From Candidatus Avelusimicrobium intestinale (GTDB lineage: Bacteria; Elusimicrobiota; Elusimicrobia; Elusimicrobiales; Elusimicrobiaceae), in assembly GCA_902765225.1 (NCBI GenBank), contig CACWYV010000002.1, forward strand, positions 66,697-130,696: a stretch of DNA of 64,000 bases. Reading direction: 5' to 3'. Positions 53,084 through 63,866 of the stretch are shown here, in pieces. The notes under the pieces are model-generated. The model was given only the letters and a program-made list of their open reading frames with translations, did no database searches and was not told the origin of the DNA. The position numbers and the translations under genes were made by a program. Each line of letters opens with the position of its first letter. Position 1 is the first letter of the stretch.

Positions 53084-53554
53084 TTACTCTCTATCGTGGC
53101 TGCCGTAGCGTCCCACATCCACCGGCACGGGAATTTCCGTTCCCATCGGACCTTCAAAATACATCGTGCCCGTAAGGTGGTAATCCAACGTAGCGCTGTC
53201 CATGCTGATAAGCCCGATCAGTTTGTTGCTCAAGCGGGTCATCGGCACGACCAATTTCATTTTAGCGTTCTTGGTGGCAGCCGGCTCAATACGAATATCC
53301 TGCAATGTCACGTTAGCCATGGTCTCATCATTGACGGTCAATTTTCCGTCAAAACGTTTCAACACGGCGGCTTGTTTGCGGCTCATATTCGTAATCGTTA
53401 ACAACGCATCAAAACGGAACACCGTCAAACTGTAGTCCGTCAACTCTACGCTTTTCAACGCATACTTACAATTGGCAAAGCTTTTGGCTTCCTGCACATG
53501 TGCGCAAGCCCCTAATAAGCCCACACCCACTAAACACAAAATAAGTTTTTTCAT
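53084..53554 (-). CDS. LEA type 2-like lipoprotein
   Basis: This 156-residue protein starts at 53554 (AGGAGGT before the ATG). It has a lipoprotein signal with lipobox LLGAC (Cys18), then a beta-rich domain (VELTDYSLTVFRFDALLTITN) of the LEA2/water-stress type, with NM and VPM patterns. Such domains act as small lipid- or protein-binding modules. It is divergent from pepT, and the two genes share an AT-rich promoter region (attgtataat). Confidence 0.7.
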   Translation of the reverse strand: MKKLILCLVGVGLLGACAHVQEAKSFANCKYALKSVELTDYSLTVFRFDALLTITNMSRKQAAVLKRFDGKLTVNDETMANVTLQDIRIEPAATKNAKMKLVVPMTRLSNKLIGLISMDSATLDYHLTGTMYFEGPMGTEIPVPVDVGRYGSHDRE

Positions 53555-53620
53555 ACAACCTCCTAAAAATAACTCCTCAAATAATTGTATAATAAATAAA
53601 GAATAATTTGGAGAAAAATC

Positions 53621-54856
53621 ATGAATCATTTACAACAACAAATTTACGACCGTTTTGTCCGTTATATTTCCACCGATACCACCAGCAACCCGGAAAGTTC
53701 TTCCGTACCGACGACTTCTTCCCAAATTTCCTTTGCCCATTCCTTGGCACAAGAAATGAAAAAAGTCGGTTTCCAGGAAGTGGAGGTAGATGAATACGGT
53801 ATTGCAACCGGGGTCCTTCCCGCTAATACGGATCATCCCGCCCCCACCATTGGCTGGTTCGCCCACATGGATACAGTATGCGATTACAACGGTAAAGATA
53901 TCCGTCCTATTTTGCATGAAAATTACGACGGAGGGACTTTAACAATTAACGCCGAAAAGAAAATGTTTCTCTCCCCCCAAACGGCTCCCAATTTAAAATT
54001 ATGCGTAGGAGACAGCATTGTCACCGCCGACGGAAACACCCTGTTAGGCGCGGATGACAAAATCGGCATTGCAATTATCATGACATTGGCGGAGTATTTC
54101 ACCCAACACCCGGAAATTAAACACGGCCCGTTAAAAGCCGCTTTTACGATTGATGAGGAAACCGGTACGGGTATTGGATATTTTGATGTGGAACGTTTTG
54201 CCGCCGATTTTGCTTATACGGTGGACGGGGCTCTTTTAGGGGACATTGATTGCGGAAACTTTAATGCCGATTCCTTTGTACTCACAATTACGGGCAAATC
54301 TTGCCATCCCGGTTCGGCCAAAGGATTTATGGCCAACCCGGTCCGCATTGCGGCAGACATTGTGTCTTCCTGGCCGGAAAATCAACTTCCCGAAACAACC
54401 GAAGGGGAAGAGGGTTTTATTTTGTTTAAAGATGTTACCGGCGGGTTGGATCGCGCCGAAGTACAGGGGTTAGTGCGCGAACACGATTTAACCAAATTTG
54501 AACAATATAAAAAAGATCTGTTAGCCTTGATAGAGGAAAAACGGGCTAAGTATCCGGCCGCCACCATCCAGGTGGAATTCAAGAAGCAATACCGCAATAT
54601 GCGCGAAGTGTTGCGTGAACAACCTAAAGCCATGGAACTCTTGGAAGGAGCCCTCCAGGAAAATAACATTCAGTACCGTCTGACCCAAGCGCGTGGCGGG
54701 ACCGACGGGGCCCAGTTGTCCTTACGCGGACTTCCGACCCCCAATATCTTTGCCGGGTATGAAAACCCGCACGGCCCGTACGAATGGTTAAGCATGAACT
54801 GGGCCGAAAAGGCATTCCACATTCTGCGCACGATTGCCGAAAACGCCGTTAAATAG
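53621..54856 (+). CDS. pepT: Peptidase T (tripeptide aminopeptidase)
   Basis: This 411-residue M20 zinc enzyme removes the N-terminal residue of tripeptides in the cytoplasm. Zinc ligand and catalytic residues are visible: AHMDTV (His82, Asp84), LGADDKIG, DEETGTG and, near the C-terminus, RGGTDGAQLSLRGLPTPN. The length equals the family norm. GGAG lies 7 bases before the ATG. It lies near a peptide transporter, which supplies its substrates. Confidence 0.95.
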   Translation: MNHLQQQIYDRFVRYISTDTTSNPESSSVPTTSSQISFAHSLAQEMKKVGFQEVEVDEYGIATGVLPANTDHPAPTIGWFAHMDTVCDYNGKDIRPILHENYDGGTLTINAEKKMFLSPQTAPNLKLCVGDSIVTADGNTLLGADDKIGIAIIMTLAEYFTQHPEIKHGPLKAAFTIDEETGTGIGYFDVERFAADFAYTVDGALLGDIDCGNFNADSFVLTITGKSCHPGSAKGFMANPVRIAADIVSSWPENQLPETTEGEEGFILFKDVTGGLDRAEVQGLVREHDLTKFEQYKKDLLALIEEKRAKYPAATIQVEFKKQYRNMREVLREQPKAMELLEGALQENNIQYRLTQARGGTDGAQLSLRGLPTPNIFAGYENPHGPYEWLSMNWAEKAFHILRTIAENAVK

Positions 54857-54870
54857 GCAAAAATCTAGCA

Positions 54871-54904
54871 AAAATACCCCGGGTCTAATAACCCGGGGTA
54901 TTTT
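54871..54904. terminator. Terminator between pepT and the serine protease
   Basis: AAAATACCCCGGGT and ACCCGGGGTATTTT form a perfect 14-base stem around CTAATA, between convergent genes. Confidence 0.9.
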
Positions 54905-54937
54905 ATGCGTACCCAATCTGCCGCACCGGTTCCCGTC

Positions 54938-55945
54938 TTACTGCCTAAGCGGAGCCCGGACGATATGTTTAACCAAAGTTTGGAAATCCACCTCTTTTCC
55001 CGTCGGCTTGATAAATCCGTTTTCCGCCCCGATGGTACGCACACCGGGCACATGAGTGCGGATAAAATTTAAGGTAGAGCCGTTGAACCCGGTAAACAAA
55101 AAATGTTCATTGGCATTTTGCAATGTCACCACCGTTTTCCCGTCCTCATTTTGGAAGGATGCATTGCCGTCTGCCCCATACCACATAGCCGATACAACAC
55201 CCACTAAATCTCCCCGGTCCGTAAACACGCCGCCGCCGGAATTACCACGCCGCACTTGCAACACCGGGGAAATAAAATGCCGCAATTCTTTCACAAAAAA
55301 GACCCCGTTGGAAGACGGTACATACGAGATCACCCCCTCTGTCACCCGCGGAATGACAATCCGCGGCAAAAACCGCGCGTCCGGCAAATTAACCGCACCA
55401 ATCAACCGGATATTATCGGCCCTCAACTGGGCTTTGGCTTCCGGGCTTTCGGCTAGCAGTCTGTTAAATTGGGACCGCGTGACGGGCAGCCACTGTCCCT
55501 CGCGTTGCACTTCGTACTTATATTCAGCCGTTTGCGGGTCCAACTTAATTAGTGCCACATCCACACTGCTGATGCGGTTTTGACCGGGGAAAAATCCCTC
55601 ATAAATAAACACCTTTCTATCCGTTGGCGAATGATTGATCCGCACCGTTTGACGCAATTTTTCTTCCGCCAGCGTTATCTGCACCGTACACGGATAACTA
55701 TCGCGACAGGCCGAATACACACAATGCGCCGCCGTTAGGAACCAATGGGGATGAATACGTACGGCCTGACAATTATACGTCCACGCTTGTCCGGCTCCGG
55801 CCTGATCCGTCCGCCAGGTAACAATTTCTTTCTGAATCAAAAAGGCATCCTCCCGCACGCTGACAGGCTCGGGATCCGTTTCCAAAGCCCACCCCCACAC
55901 AGGCAGTAACAAACAACCGCAAAATAGTACACGTAAAATTCTCAT
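54938..55945 (-). CDS. Secreted trypsin-like serine protease
   Basis: This 335-residue protein starts at 55945; a signal peptide (residues 1-20) follows. The trypsin-like triad is His74 (LTAAHCV), Asp129 (VDVALIKL) and Ser236 (RRGNSGGGVF). Cys pairs (for example Cys75, Cys80, Cys86) could form disulphides. It is a periplasmic or exported endopeptidase. The ATG begins 6 bases after a TACACT box and has no ribosome site. It may assist in feeding peptides to the transporter, but that is inference. Confidence 0.88.
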   Translation of the reverse strand: MRILRVLFCGCLLLPVWGWALETDPEPVSVREDAFLIQKEIVTWRTDQAGAGQAWTYNCQAVRIHPHWFLTAAHCVYSACRDSYPCTVQITLAEEKLRQTVRINHSPTDRKVFIYEGFFPGQNRISSVDVALIKLDPQTAEYKYEVQREGQWLPVTRSQFNRLLAESPEAKAQLRADNIRLIGAVNLPDARFLPRIVIPRVTEGVISYVPSSNGVFFVKELRHFISPVLQVRRGNSGGGVFTDRGDLVGVVSAMWYGADGNASFQNEDGKTVVTLQNANEHFLFTGFNGSTLNFIRTHVPGVRTIGAENGFIKPTGKEVDFQTLVKHIVRAPLRQ

Positions 55946-56023
55946 ACCTACAGTGTATATAAAAAACGCGCCAAAAACCACTCCTTTGTACAAGCCGCTA
56001 CTTTTCCTCTTCTTTAAAAATGA

Positions 56024-57198
<1,175 letters not shown>

Positions 57199-57214
57199 AA
57201 TCTCTTGTTAACAA

Positions 57215-59311
57215 CTAGGATAAATCTATTAAGTGCCAATTCTTTTGGTACAGTTCCTGTAGTTTTTGACGGAACAAAAAATGTTCCGGGCGCGCTAGGG
57301 CCGGGTCCTGCGTTAAAAGTTCGTCGCGGTCCTGGATAGCCCAGTATAAGATATCGCGGTCTTTAAAAATATCGCCCGCTTTAAATTCCAATTCCCCGCT
57401 TTGGCGCGTACCCAAAATTTCCCCCGGGCCGCGCAGTTGCATATCGCGCTCGCCGATTTTAAAACCATCGCGCGTAGCGCAAATAATATCCACCCGTTCT
57501 CCGGCTACACTCCCCGCGTGTTCGCACACTAACAGACAATAACTTTGATGTTCGCCGCGCCCTACGCGCCCGCGCAGTTGGTGTAAACTGGCCAACCCAA
57601 ACCGCTCGGCATTTTCTATGACCATAACGGTAGCGTTTTTGACATCAATGCCCACTTCTATGACGGGCGTGGCCACTAAAATATCGGTTTGATGTGCGGC
57701 AAAATCCGCCATGATTTTTTCTTTTTCGGCCTGTGACATTTGCCCGTGGAGCATCGCCAAACGAAACTGCGGGAATACTTTTTTCAATTTTTCAAATTCT
57801 TCCGTAACGGCTTTGGCAGATACCTTTTCACTTTCTTCAATGAGCGGAAAAACGATATACGCCTGCCGTCCGTTTTGCACTTCCTCACGCACGCGCTCAT
57901 AAGCCAGTTTGGCCGTAGCGGTTTGCGTGACGATGGCTTGGCGGCCCGGCGGTAATTCGCCAATGGTGGACACGTCCAAATCGCCATAGAATGCCAACGC
58001 CAGCGTGCGCGGAATAGGGGTGGCTGTCATCGTCAGCAAATCCAATTTAGCGGTTTTTTCCTTGAGTTTGCTGCGTTGTTTAACACCGAAGCGGTGCTGT
58101 TCGTCAATCACGGCCAAGCGCAGGTTATGAAATTGTACGTCATCTTGAATCACAGCGTGTGTACCAATTAAAATATGCAAACTTCCGTCAGCCAACTCTT
58201 TTAAAATTTTCTTACGCGCGGCGGCCTTGGTACTGCTGGTAAGTACCGCGACTTTCACGGGTAAATCCGCCAACATTTTCTTAAATGTAAAATAATGTTG
58301 TTCCGCCAAAATTTCCGTTGGGGCCATCAAAGCAGCCTGATATCCGTTTTCCACCGCCAAGAGCATAGCGCAAAGGGCAACCACCGTTTTGCCGGAACCG
58401 ACATCTCCTTGCAAAAGACGATTCATCGGACGCGGGGAACACAAGTCGTTAAAAATTTCGTTGATAACTTTCTTTTGGCTGTTTGTAAATCCAAAACCAA
58501 GGCGTTCCCGAAACGGCGTCAGTAAATTCTTTTTAATTTGGTAAGAATAATCTTTGGCTAATACTTTTGTCTGCGTACGTTTAATACCCCACGCCGTGGC
58601 AAGAAGTAAAAATTCCTCGTACGCCAACCGCGCGCGGGCACTTTCCAACTCTGCCAAAGAATGGGGAAAATGAATGGCTTTTAACGCCTGCGGCGCGCTT
58701 AACAGTTTACGTTTGGAAAGCAGGGAAGGCGGCAAAATTTCCGGCTCACTCGCCAAAGAATCTGTTTGCAAGGCCTCGTACACAAAAAGCCGGAATTGTT
58801 TATTTGTAAGTCCCTCGGTAAGCGCATAGATAGGGGTCAAACGTCCGGTATGAAGTTCACTCAGCACATCTTGTGCGGCGTATTGTTCCTCCACCGTAAT
58901 CTTGTTACCGAAAAAATTATTCTTGTTCTCGCGCCGACCGATAACCCACACTTCGTTATTAAGATGAAAATCTTTTTTCAGCACTCCAAACGGGTCAAAC
59001 CGAACCGGGCGGTACATCCGTTTTTTAAACCAAGTACACTCCACTTGCCGCCCCTGTTCGTCTTCCAAAAACGCCTTAAAAATAAGCACACTGCGTGCCG
59101 GAATTTCTTGCGTACGTAAAACACGGCCTTTGAACACAACCAATGCCTCGGAATTATACTCGTTGGGTGGCACCCCCAACCGGCGGTCCTGGTAAGTGCG
59201 CGGGTAGTAGTGTAGCAAATCTTCCACGGTGTGGATTTCCAACCGTTCCAATTGCTTGGCTTTGGCAGGACCGATCCCTTTTAAATATTGGATGTGCGTA
59301 TTGTTGGGCAT
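57215..59311 (-). CDS. recG: ATP-dependent DNA helicase RecG
   Basis: This 698-residue protein has an N-terminal wedge/OB domain, helicase motifs with Walker A GDVGSGKTVV (Lys308), DEQHRFG for motif II, and GRVGRGEHQSYCLL for motif VI, plus the TRP motif region at the C-terminus. It reverses stalled replication forks. The length is the family norm. The ATG begins 6 bases after a TAAAAT box. It is convergent with tgt. Confidence 0.96.
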   Translation of the reverse strand: MPNNTHIQYLKGIGPAKAKQLERLEIHTVEDLLHYYPRTYQDRRLGVPPNEYNSEALVVFKGRVLRTQEIPARSVLIFKAFLEDEQGRQVECTWFKKRMYRPVRFDPFGVLKKDFHLNNEVWVIGRRENKNNFFGNKITVEEQYAAQDVLSELHTGRLTPIYALTEGLTNKQFRLFVYEALQTDSLASEPEILPPSLLSKRKLLSAPQALKAIHFPHSLAELESARARLAYEEFLLLATAWGIKRTQTKVLAKDYSYQIKKNLLTPFRERLGFGFTNSQKKVINEIFNDLCSPRPMNRLLQGDVGSGKTVVALCAMLLAVENGYQAALMAPTEILAEQHYFTFKKMLADLPVKVAVLTSSTKAAARKKILKELADGSLHILIGTHAVIQDDVQFHNLRLAVIDEQHRFGVKQRSKLKEKTAKLDLLTMTATPIPRTLALAFYGDLDVSTIGELPPGRQAIVTQTATAKLAYERVREEVQNGRQAYIVFPLIEESEKVSAKAVTEEFEKLKKVFPQFRLAMLHGQMSQAEKEKIMADFAAHQTDILVATPVIEVGIDVKNATVMVIENAERFGLASLHQLRGRVGRGEHQSYCLLVCEHAGSVAGERVDIICATRDGFKIGERDMQLRGPGEILGTRQSGELEFKAGDIFKDRDILYWAIQDRDELLTQDPALARPEHFLFRQKLQELYQKNWHLIDLS

Positions 59312-59357
59312 ATTCTTATTTTACTAATAATCTCATGGCGGATTTACGCTCGCCGGA

Positions 59358-60674
59358 TTATTTTTGAAAGACATCTTTATCCCTCAGTTTTCGGTGATAC
59401 GTAACGGCAAAGCGGTGGACTTCGTCGCGTATTTCCATTAAAAGATTTAACGCGGGGTCGCCAATGGGCAGTTTGATACTTTCGGCCGCGCCGGGTAAAT
59501 AAATACCTTCGTGCGTTTCCGCCAACGCAATAAACGGGATAAATAGGTCCGCACGTTCAAAGGCGTTAAGTGCTGCCGTGATTTGGCTTTTGCCGCCGTC
59601 TAACAAAATCAAATCGGGTGCGTGCGACGGATCGCGCTTGATTTGGCGAAGCCGCCGGTATACGCTTTCTTCCATCATCGTAAAATCGCTTCCGCCACGC
59701 TCCGGTAATTTGGAACGGATTTTAAAACGGCGGTAATGTTCGTGGTTTTTCTCCCCGTTGATGTAACAAACCATACACCCCACCGCTTCGCGCCCGAACA
59801 GGTGCGAATTATCAAACGCTTCAATGTGCGCAGGTAATTTTTTCATACCGATTACTTCGGCAAGCCGTTTTAATTTATCGGTATTTTGCATAGCGGTGGT
59901 AATTTTTTCTTCTTTAAATTTTCCCACAATTACCCGCTCTTTCATATGGTCTATAGCTTGTAAAAAATTGCGGAAAACCGCCGCGCGTTCGTATTCCAAC
60001 TTGGCGGAATGCTCGTGCATAAGTGCCGTTAATTTTTCGGTAATATCGCCAAACTTTCCCCCCAGAAAATCGGCCATGCGCTGTACAAGTACGCGGTAAT
60101 CTTCATAGGAAATTTTACCGGCACACGGCGCGGGACACTGCCCGGTGTGATAATAAAGGCATGTATTGATTTTTAAGGGAGCCAGCGGTTTTTGGCGTGA
60201 GAAACTCCATTTACACGGCCGAAGCGGCGCATATTGGCTTTTCCATAAAAAACGCATCAAACTCTTCACAATATAGGATTTGGGATACGGCCCGAAGTAT
60301 AAGTCCTTATTTTTTACTACCCGGCGTGTCAGCACTAAACGCGGGTAATCTTCGCTTAAGGTGATTTTAAGGTACGGATAACTCTTGCCGTCTTTCCCCA
60401 TGGAATTGAAAAATGGTTGATACTCTTTAATCAGTTTTTCTTCCAATACGAGCGCGTCACGCTCGCTATCGCACGCGATATAATCAATTTTGGCAATCAG
60501 CGGCAGTAAACTGGGCAACTTCCACCCGCGGGAATACAGGTTGGACTCTTGGAAATACTGCTTCACCCGGTCTGCCAGGTTTTTAGCTTTACCAATATAA
60601 ATAATCACGCCCGATTTATCGCGCATGATATACACGCCGGGCTGTTTGGGTAAAATATCAATTCGCGGGTCCAT
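59358..60674 (-). CDS. uvrC: UvrC excinuclease subunit, short form without HhH domain
   Basis: This 438-residue protein starts at 60674 (MDPRIDILPKQPGVYIM). It has a GIY-YIG domain for the 3' incision (IIYIGKAKNLADRVKQYF), a UVR motif (about 210-245) and an RNase H-like domain with DNSHLFGREAVGCMVCY and LLLDGGKSQITAAL for the 5' incision. It ends at HRKLRDKDVFQK, just where normal UvrC (about 600 residues) continues to the (HhH)2 DNA-binding domain. Nothing downstream looks like the missing part. The longer frame upstream of 60674 is not coding; a -10 box lies 6 bases before this ATG. Confidence 0.9.
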   Translation of the reverse strand: MDPRIDILPKQPGVYIMRDKSGVIIYIGKAKNLADRVKQYFQESNLYSRGWKLPSLLPLIAKIDYIACDSERDALVLEEKLIKEYQPFFNSMGKDGKSYPYLKITLSEDYPRLVLTRRVVKNKDLYFGPYPKSYIVKSLMRFLWKSQYAPLRPCKWSFSRQKPLAPLKINTCLYYHTGQCPAPCAGKISYEDYRVLVQRMADFLGGKFGDITEKLTALMHEHSAKLEYERAAVFRNFLQAIDHMKERVIVGKFKEEKITTAMQNTDKLKRLAEVIGMKKLPAHIEAFDNSHLFGREAVGCMVCYINGEKNHEHYRRFKIRSKLPERGGSDFTMMEESVYRRLRQIKRDPSHAPDLILLDGGKSQITAALNAFERADLFIPFIALAETHEGIYLPGAAESIKLPIGDPALNLLMEIRDEVHRFAVTYHRKLRDKDVFQK

Positions 60675-60757
60675 AGGTATAGTATAACATTTCATCCGGC
60701 TGTGTACCGCGGTTAATCCCCACACGCGAGGGCTAAAAATGTTAAAATAGATAGAAT
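60675..60757. promoter_or_regulatory. Divergent leaderless promoters of uvrC and leuS
   Basis: In this 83-base gap the minus strand has TATACT (60681-60686) 6 bases from the uvrC ATG, and the plus strand has TAAAAT (60743-60748) 9 bases from the leuS ATG. Neither gene has a ribosome site. Confidence 0.5.
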
Positions 60758-63271
60758 ATGAGTACCGATAATTTTCCGCAAATTGACAAAAAGCAACAAA
60801 CCCGCTGGCAAGAAGCAAACCTGTTTGCCAGCCCCAAGATGCCGTCCAACAAAAAGTTTTATTGTTTAGATATGTTTCCGTATCCGTCGGGAGCGGGTTT
60901 ACACGTAGGACATCCGGAAGGATATACGGCCTCGGATATCTTAACACGCTACAAACGCATGAACGGCTATGATGTATTGCATCCTATGGGGTGGGATGCT
61001 TTTGGTCTGCCCGCGGAAAATTACGCCATTGCTACCGGAGTGCACCCCCGCATTACTACCCAGAAGAACATTGATAACTTCCGCCGCCAAATCCAATCCA
61101 TCGGCTTGGCATACGACTGGTCGCGCGAAGTGGATACCACGGACCCGAACTATTACAAATGGACCCAGTGGATTTTTCTGCAACTGTTCAAAAAAGGCCT
61201 CGCCTACGAATCCACCGTGCCGATAAACTGGTGTCCTTCGTGTAAAACAGGACTTGCCAACGAAGAGGTTTTCAACGGCAAGTGCGAACGCTGCGGGCAC
61301 GAAATTGAACGCAAGGCGCTGCGTCAGTGGATTTTAAAAATTACCGCCTACGCCGAGGAATTACTGCAAGGGTTAGACGATTTGGATTGGCCCGAAAGCA
61401 CCTTAACCATGCAAAAAAATTGGATTGGTAAATCTAATGGGGCCAACGTCATTTTTAAATTGGACGGCCATGACGAAACCTTAACGGTTTTTACCACCCG
61501 GCCCGATACACTTTTTGGGGCAACATACATGGTGGTTTCCCCCGAACATCCGCTCTTAAAAACAATCGTAACCCCGGCCCAACGCGCCGCGGTAGAGGCG
61601 TACCAAAAAGAAGCCGCTAAAAAGAGCGATTTGGAACGCGGCGAACTCAATAAAGAGAAAACGGGTGTATTTACCGGAGCGTACGCCGTTAACCCGCTCA
61701 ACGGCCGCAAAATTCCCGTCTGGACGAGTGATTATGTGCTCATGGGTTACGGAACCGGAGCCATTATGGCTGTTCCCGCGCACGACGAGCGTGACTATGC
61801 CTTTGCCAAAAAATTCGGTCTGGAAATTATAGAAGTTATCAAAAGCGAACAAGGCGTGGAAAAAGAAGCCTTCACCGGTGACGGGGAATTAGTAAATTCA
61901 GGTTTCTTAAACGGCTTGCACGTACAGGAAAGCAAAGCCGCCATGATTAAGTGGCTTACCGAACACCACTGCGGGCAAGCCAAAACCACCTACAAACTGC
62001 GTGATTGGGTTTTTGCCCGCCAGCGGTATTGGGGCGAACCGATCCCCGTAGTCCATTGTGAAAAATGTGGCGTCGTACCGTTGCCGGAAAGCGAACTACC
62101 GCTACGTTTACCGGAAGTAGAAAAATTTGAACCGTCCGGCACCGGGGAATCCCCGTTATCAACGGTGGAATCGTGGGTAAACACCACTTGTCCGCACTGC
62201 GGCGGCCCCGCCAAACGCGAAACAAACACCATGCCCCAATGGGCCGGTTCGTGTTGGTATTACTTGCGCTATATGGACCCGCACAATACCGAAAAACTGG
62301 TAGACCCGGCCATTGAAAAAGCCTACGGCCCGGTAGATTGTTATATCGGCGGAGCGGAGCACGCGGTACTGCACTTATTGTACGCACGTTTTTGGCACCG
62401 GGTACTTTATGATTTGGGTATCGTTTCTTCCCCGGAGCCCTTCAAGAAATTACGTCACCAGGGTATGATTTTGGCGTTTTCGTACCGCGACAAAATGGGT
62501 AACTACCACGGATATGACGAAATTGATTTCAAAGACGGAAAGGCCTTTTTGGCCACTACGGGGGAAGAACTCTCCCCGATGGTAGAAAAGATGTCTAAAT
62601 CCAAAAAGAACGTTGTTAATCCCGACGATATTCTCAACCGTTACGGGGCGGATGCCTTCCGCATGTACGAAATGTTTATGGGCCCGTTTGAAGCCAGTAA
62701 ACCGTGGGATATGAAAGGCATTGAAGGGGTATCGCGCTTTTTAAAACGGGTGTACGGTTGGAGCGAAACCGTTACCTTAACCGACGAACCTTGCCCTAAA
62801 AAAAGTGAAATTTTGAAAAATCAAACCATCGTCAAGGTAGGGGACGATATTGAAAATTTCCGTTTTAATACGGCTATTTCTGCCTTGATGGTGTTGTTTA
62901 ATGATTTAAGCAAACTGCCGCAAGTAAACCGCAAAACGTTTGAGACATTCTTGCAACTTTTGCACCCGTTTGCCCCACACATCACCGATGAAATTTGGCA
63001 ACAGCACGGGCATACGGAGTTTCTCTTGCAGACCGCTTGGCCGCAGGCAGACAGCAACCTGTTGCGGGAAGACAGCATAGAACTGGGCGTACAGGTCAAC
63101 GGCAAAGTGCGCGACCGCATTTCCGTTCCCGCCAACGCCACTCGCGAAGCGGTAGAAAAAGCGGCCCTGGCCAGCCCGAAAGTCCAACGCAGTTTGGAAG
63201 GGCTAGAGGTGAAAAAAATTATTGTGGTACCGGGCCGGATGGTCAGTCTGGTGGCCGCACCCCAAAAATAA
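60758..63271 (+). CDS. leuS: Leucyl-tRNA synthetase
   Basis: This 837-residue class I synthetase charges tRNA-Leu. It has HVGH (49-52) and KMSKS (611-615), and the CP1 editing domain with the VFTTRPDTLFGATYMV segment. Two zinc-type Cys clusters (CPSCKTGLANEE with CERCGHE, and CEKCG with CPHCG) are present. The C-terminal anticodon-binding domain is intact. It is a standard-length bacterial LeuRS. It leads a leuS-lptE-holA unit, as in many proteobacteria. Confidence 0.97.
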   Translation: MSTDNFPQIDKKQQTRWQEANLFASPKMPSNKKFYCLDMFPYPSGAGLHVGHPEGYTASDILTRYKRMNGYDVLHPMGWDAFGLPAENYAIATGVHPRITTQKNIDNFRRQIQSIGLAYDWSREVDTTDPNYYKWTQWIFLQLFKKGLAYESTVPINWCPSCKTGLANEEVFNGKCERCGHEIERKALRQWILKITAYAEELLQGLDDLDWPESTLTMQKNWIGKSNGANVIFKLDGHDETLTVFTTRPDTLFGATYMVVSPEHPLLKTIVTPAQRAAVEAYQKEAAKKSDLERGELNKEKTGVFTGAYAVNPLNGRKIPVWTSDYVLMGYGTGAIMAVPAHDERDYAFAKKFGLEIIEVIKSEQGVEKEAFTGDGELVNSGFLNGLHVQESKAAMIKWLTEHHCGQAKTTYKLRDWVFARQRYWGEPIPVVHCEKCGVVPLPESELPLRLPEVEKFEPSGTGESPLSTVESWVNTTCPHCGGPAKRETNTMPQWAGSCWYYLRYMDPHNTEKLVDPAIEKAYGPVDCYIGGAEHAVLHLLYARFWHRVLYDLGIVSSPEPFKKLRHQGMILAFSYRDKMGNYHGYDEIDFKDGKAFLATTGEELSPMVEKMSKSKKNVVNPDDILNRYGADAFRMYEMFMGPFEASKPWDMKGIEGVSRFLKRVYGWSETVTLTDEPCPKKSEILKNQTIVKVGDDIENFRFNTAISALMVLFNDLSKLPQVNRKTFETFLQLLHPFAPHITDEIWQQHGHTEFLLQTAWPQADSNLLREDSIELGVQVNGKVRDRISVPANATREAVEKAALASPKVQRSLEGLEVKKIIVVPGRMVSLVAAPQK

Positions 63272-63281
63272 CGGAGCCCGT

Positions 63282-63863
63282 ATGAAAAAGCTATTACTTA
63301 CCGGTTGTGTCGCCGCCATCTTGGCGGCCTGCGCCAGCGAAGGAACGGTTTACACACCACAGGCGCAAATTATGCCGCAACACATCAAAAAAATTGCGGT
63401 GCGGCAAATTCTTAACAAGACAGAAGTATTTGCCCTGGAAGATAAATTTTATAACGAACTGTATGATGAATTTCTACGCAACGGTTCCTACCAAATCGTA
63501 CCGGAAAACGACGGCGCGGAAGGCGTTGTCGTCACCACGATTTCGCGTTATTTAAACGTACCCGTCCAGTACGACAGCCAACTCATTCCTACCGTTTATA
63601 AGATGAACATTTGGCTGGACGTAGTGTTTATGGATAAAACCACCAACCAACCCGTTTGGCGCGAACCCGCTTTTATGGGCACGCAAATTTACGCCGCATC
63701 CACCTTGCCCGGCGGTATGACCGAAGTCCAAGCGCGCGACGAAGTGTTCGGGCAATTGGCACGGGATATTGTTAAACGGACGGTGGAAGGCTTTGGTTCC
63801 GTCTGGAGCGAAAATAAAAAGAAAGTAATGAATAATCCCCAATATACCACAATTACCGATTGA
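63282..63863 (+). CDS. lptE: LptE-like LPS-assembly lipoprotein
   Basis: This 193-residue protein starts at 63282 (CGGAG before ATG). It has a lipoprotein signal with lipobox LAAC (Cys17), then a small alpha/beta domain with HIKKIAVRQILNKTEVF and LYDEFLRNGSYQIVPEN. It matches the LptE pattern, and its place between leuS and holA is diagnostic. LptE plugs the LptD barrel in the outer membrane. The sequence is divergent from E. coli LptE, so the name rests largely on context. Confidence 0.78.
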   Translation: MKKLLLTGCVAAILAACASEGTVYTPQAQIMPQHIKKIAVRQILNKTEVFALEDKFYNELYDEFLRNGSYQIVPENDGAEGVVVTTISRYLNVPVQYDSQLIPTVYKMNIWLDVVFMDKTTNQPVWREPAFMGTQIYAASTLPGGMTEVQARDEVFGQLARDIVKRTVEGFGSVWSENKKKVMNNPQYTTITD

Positions 63864-63866
63864 CCC

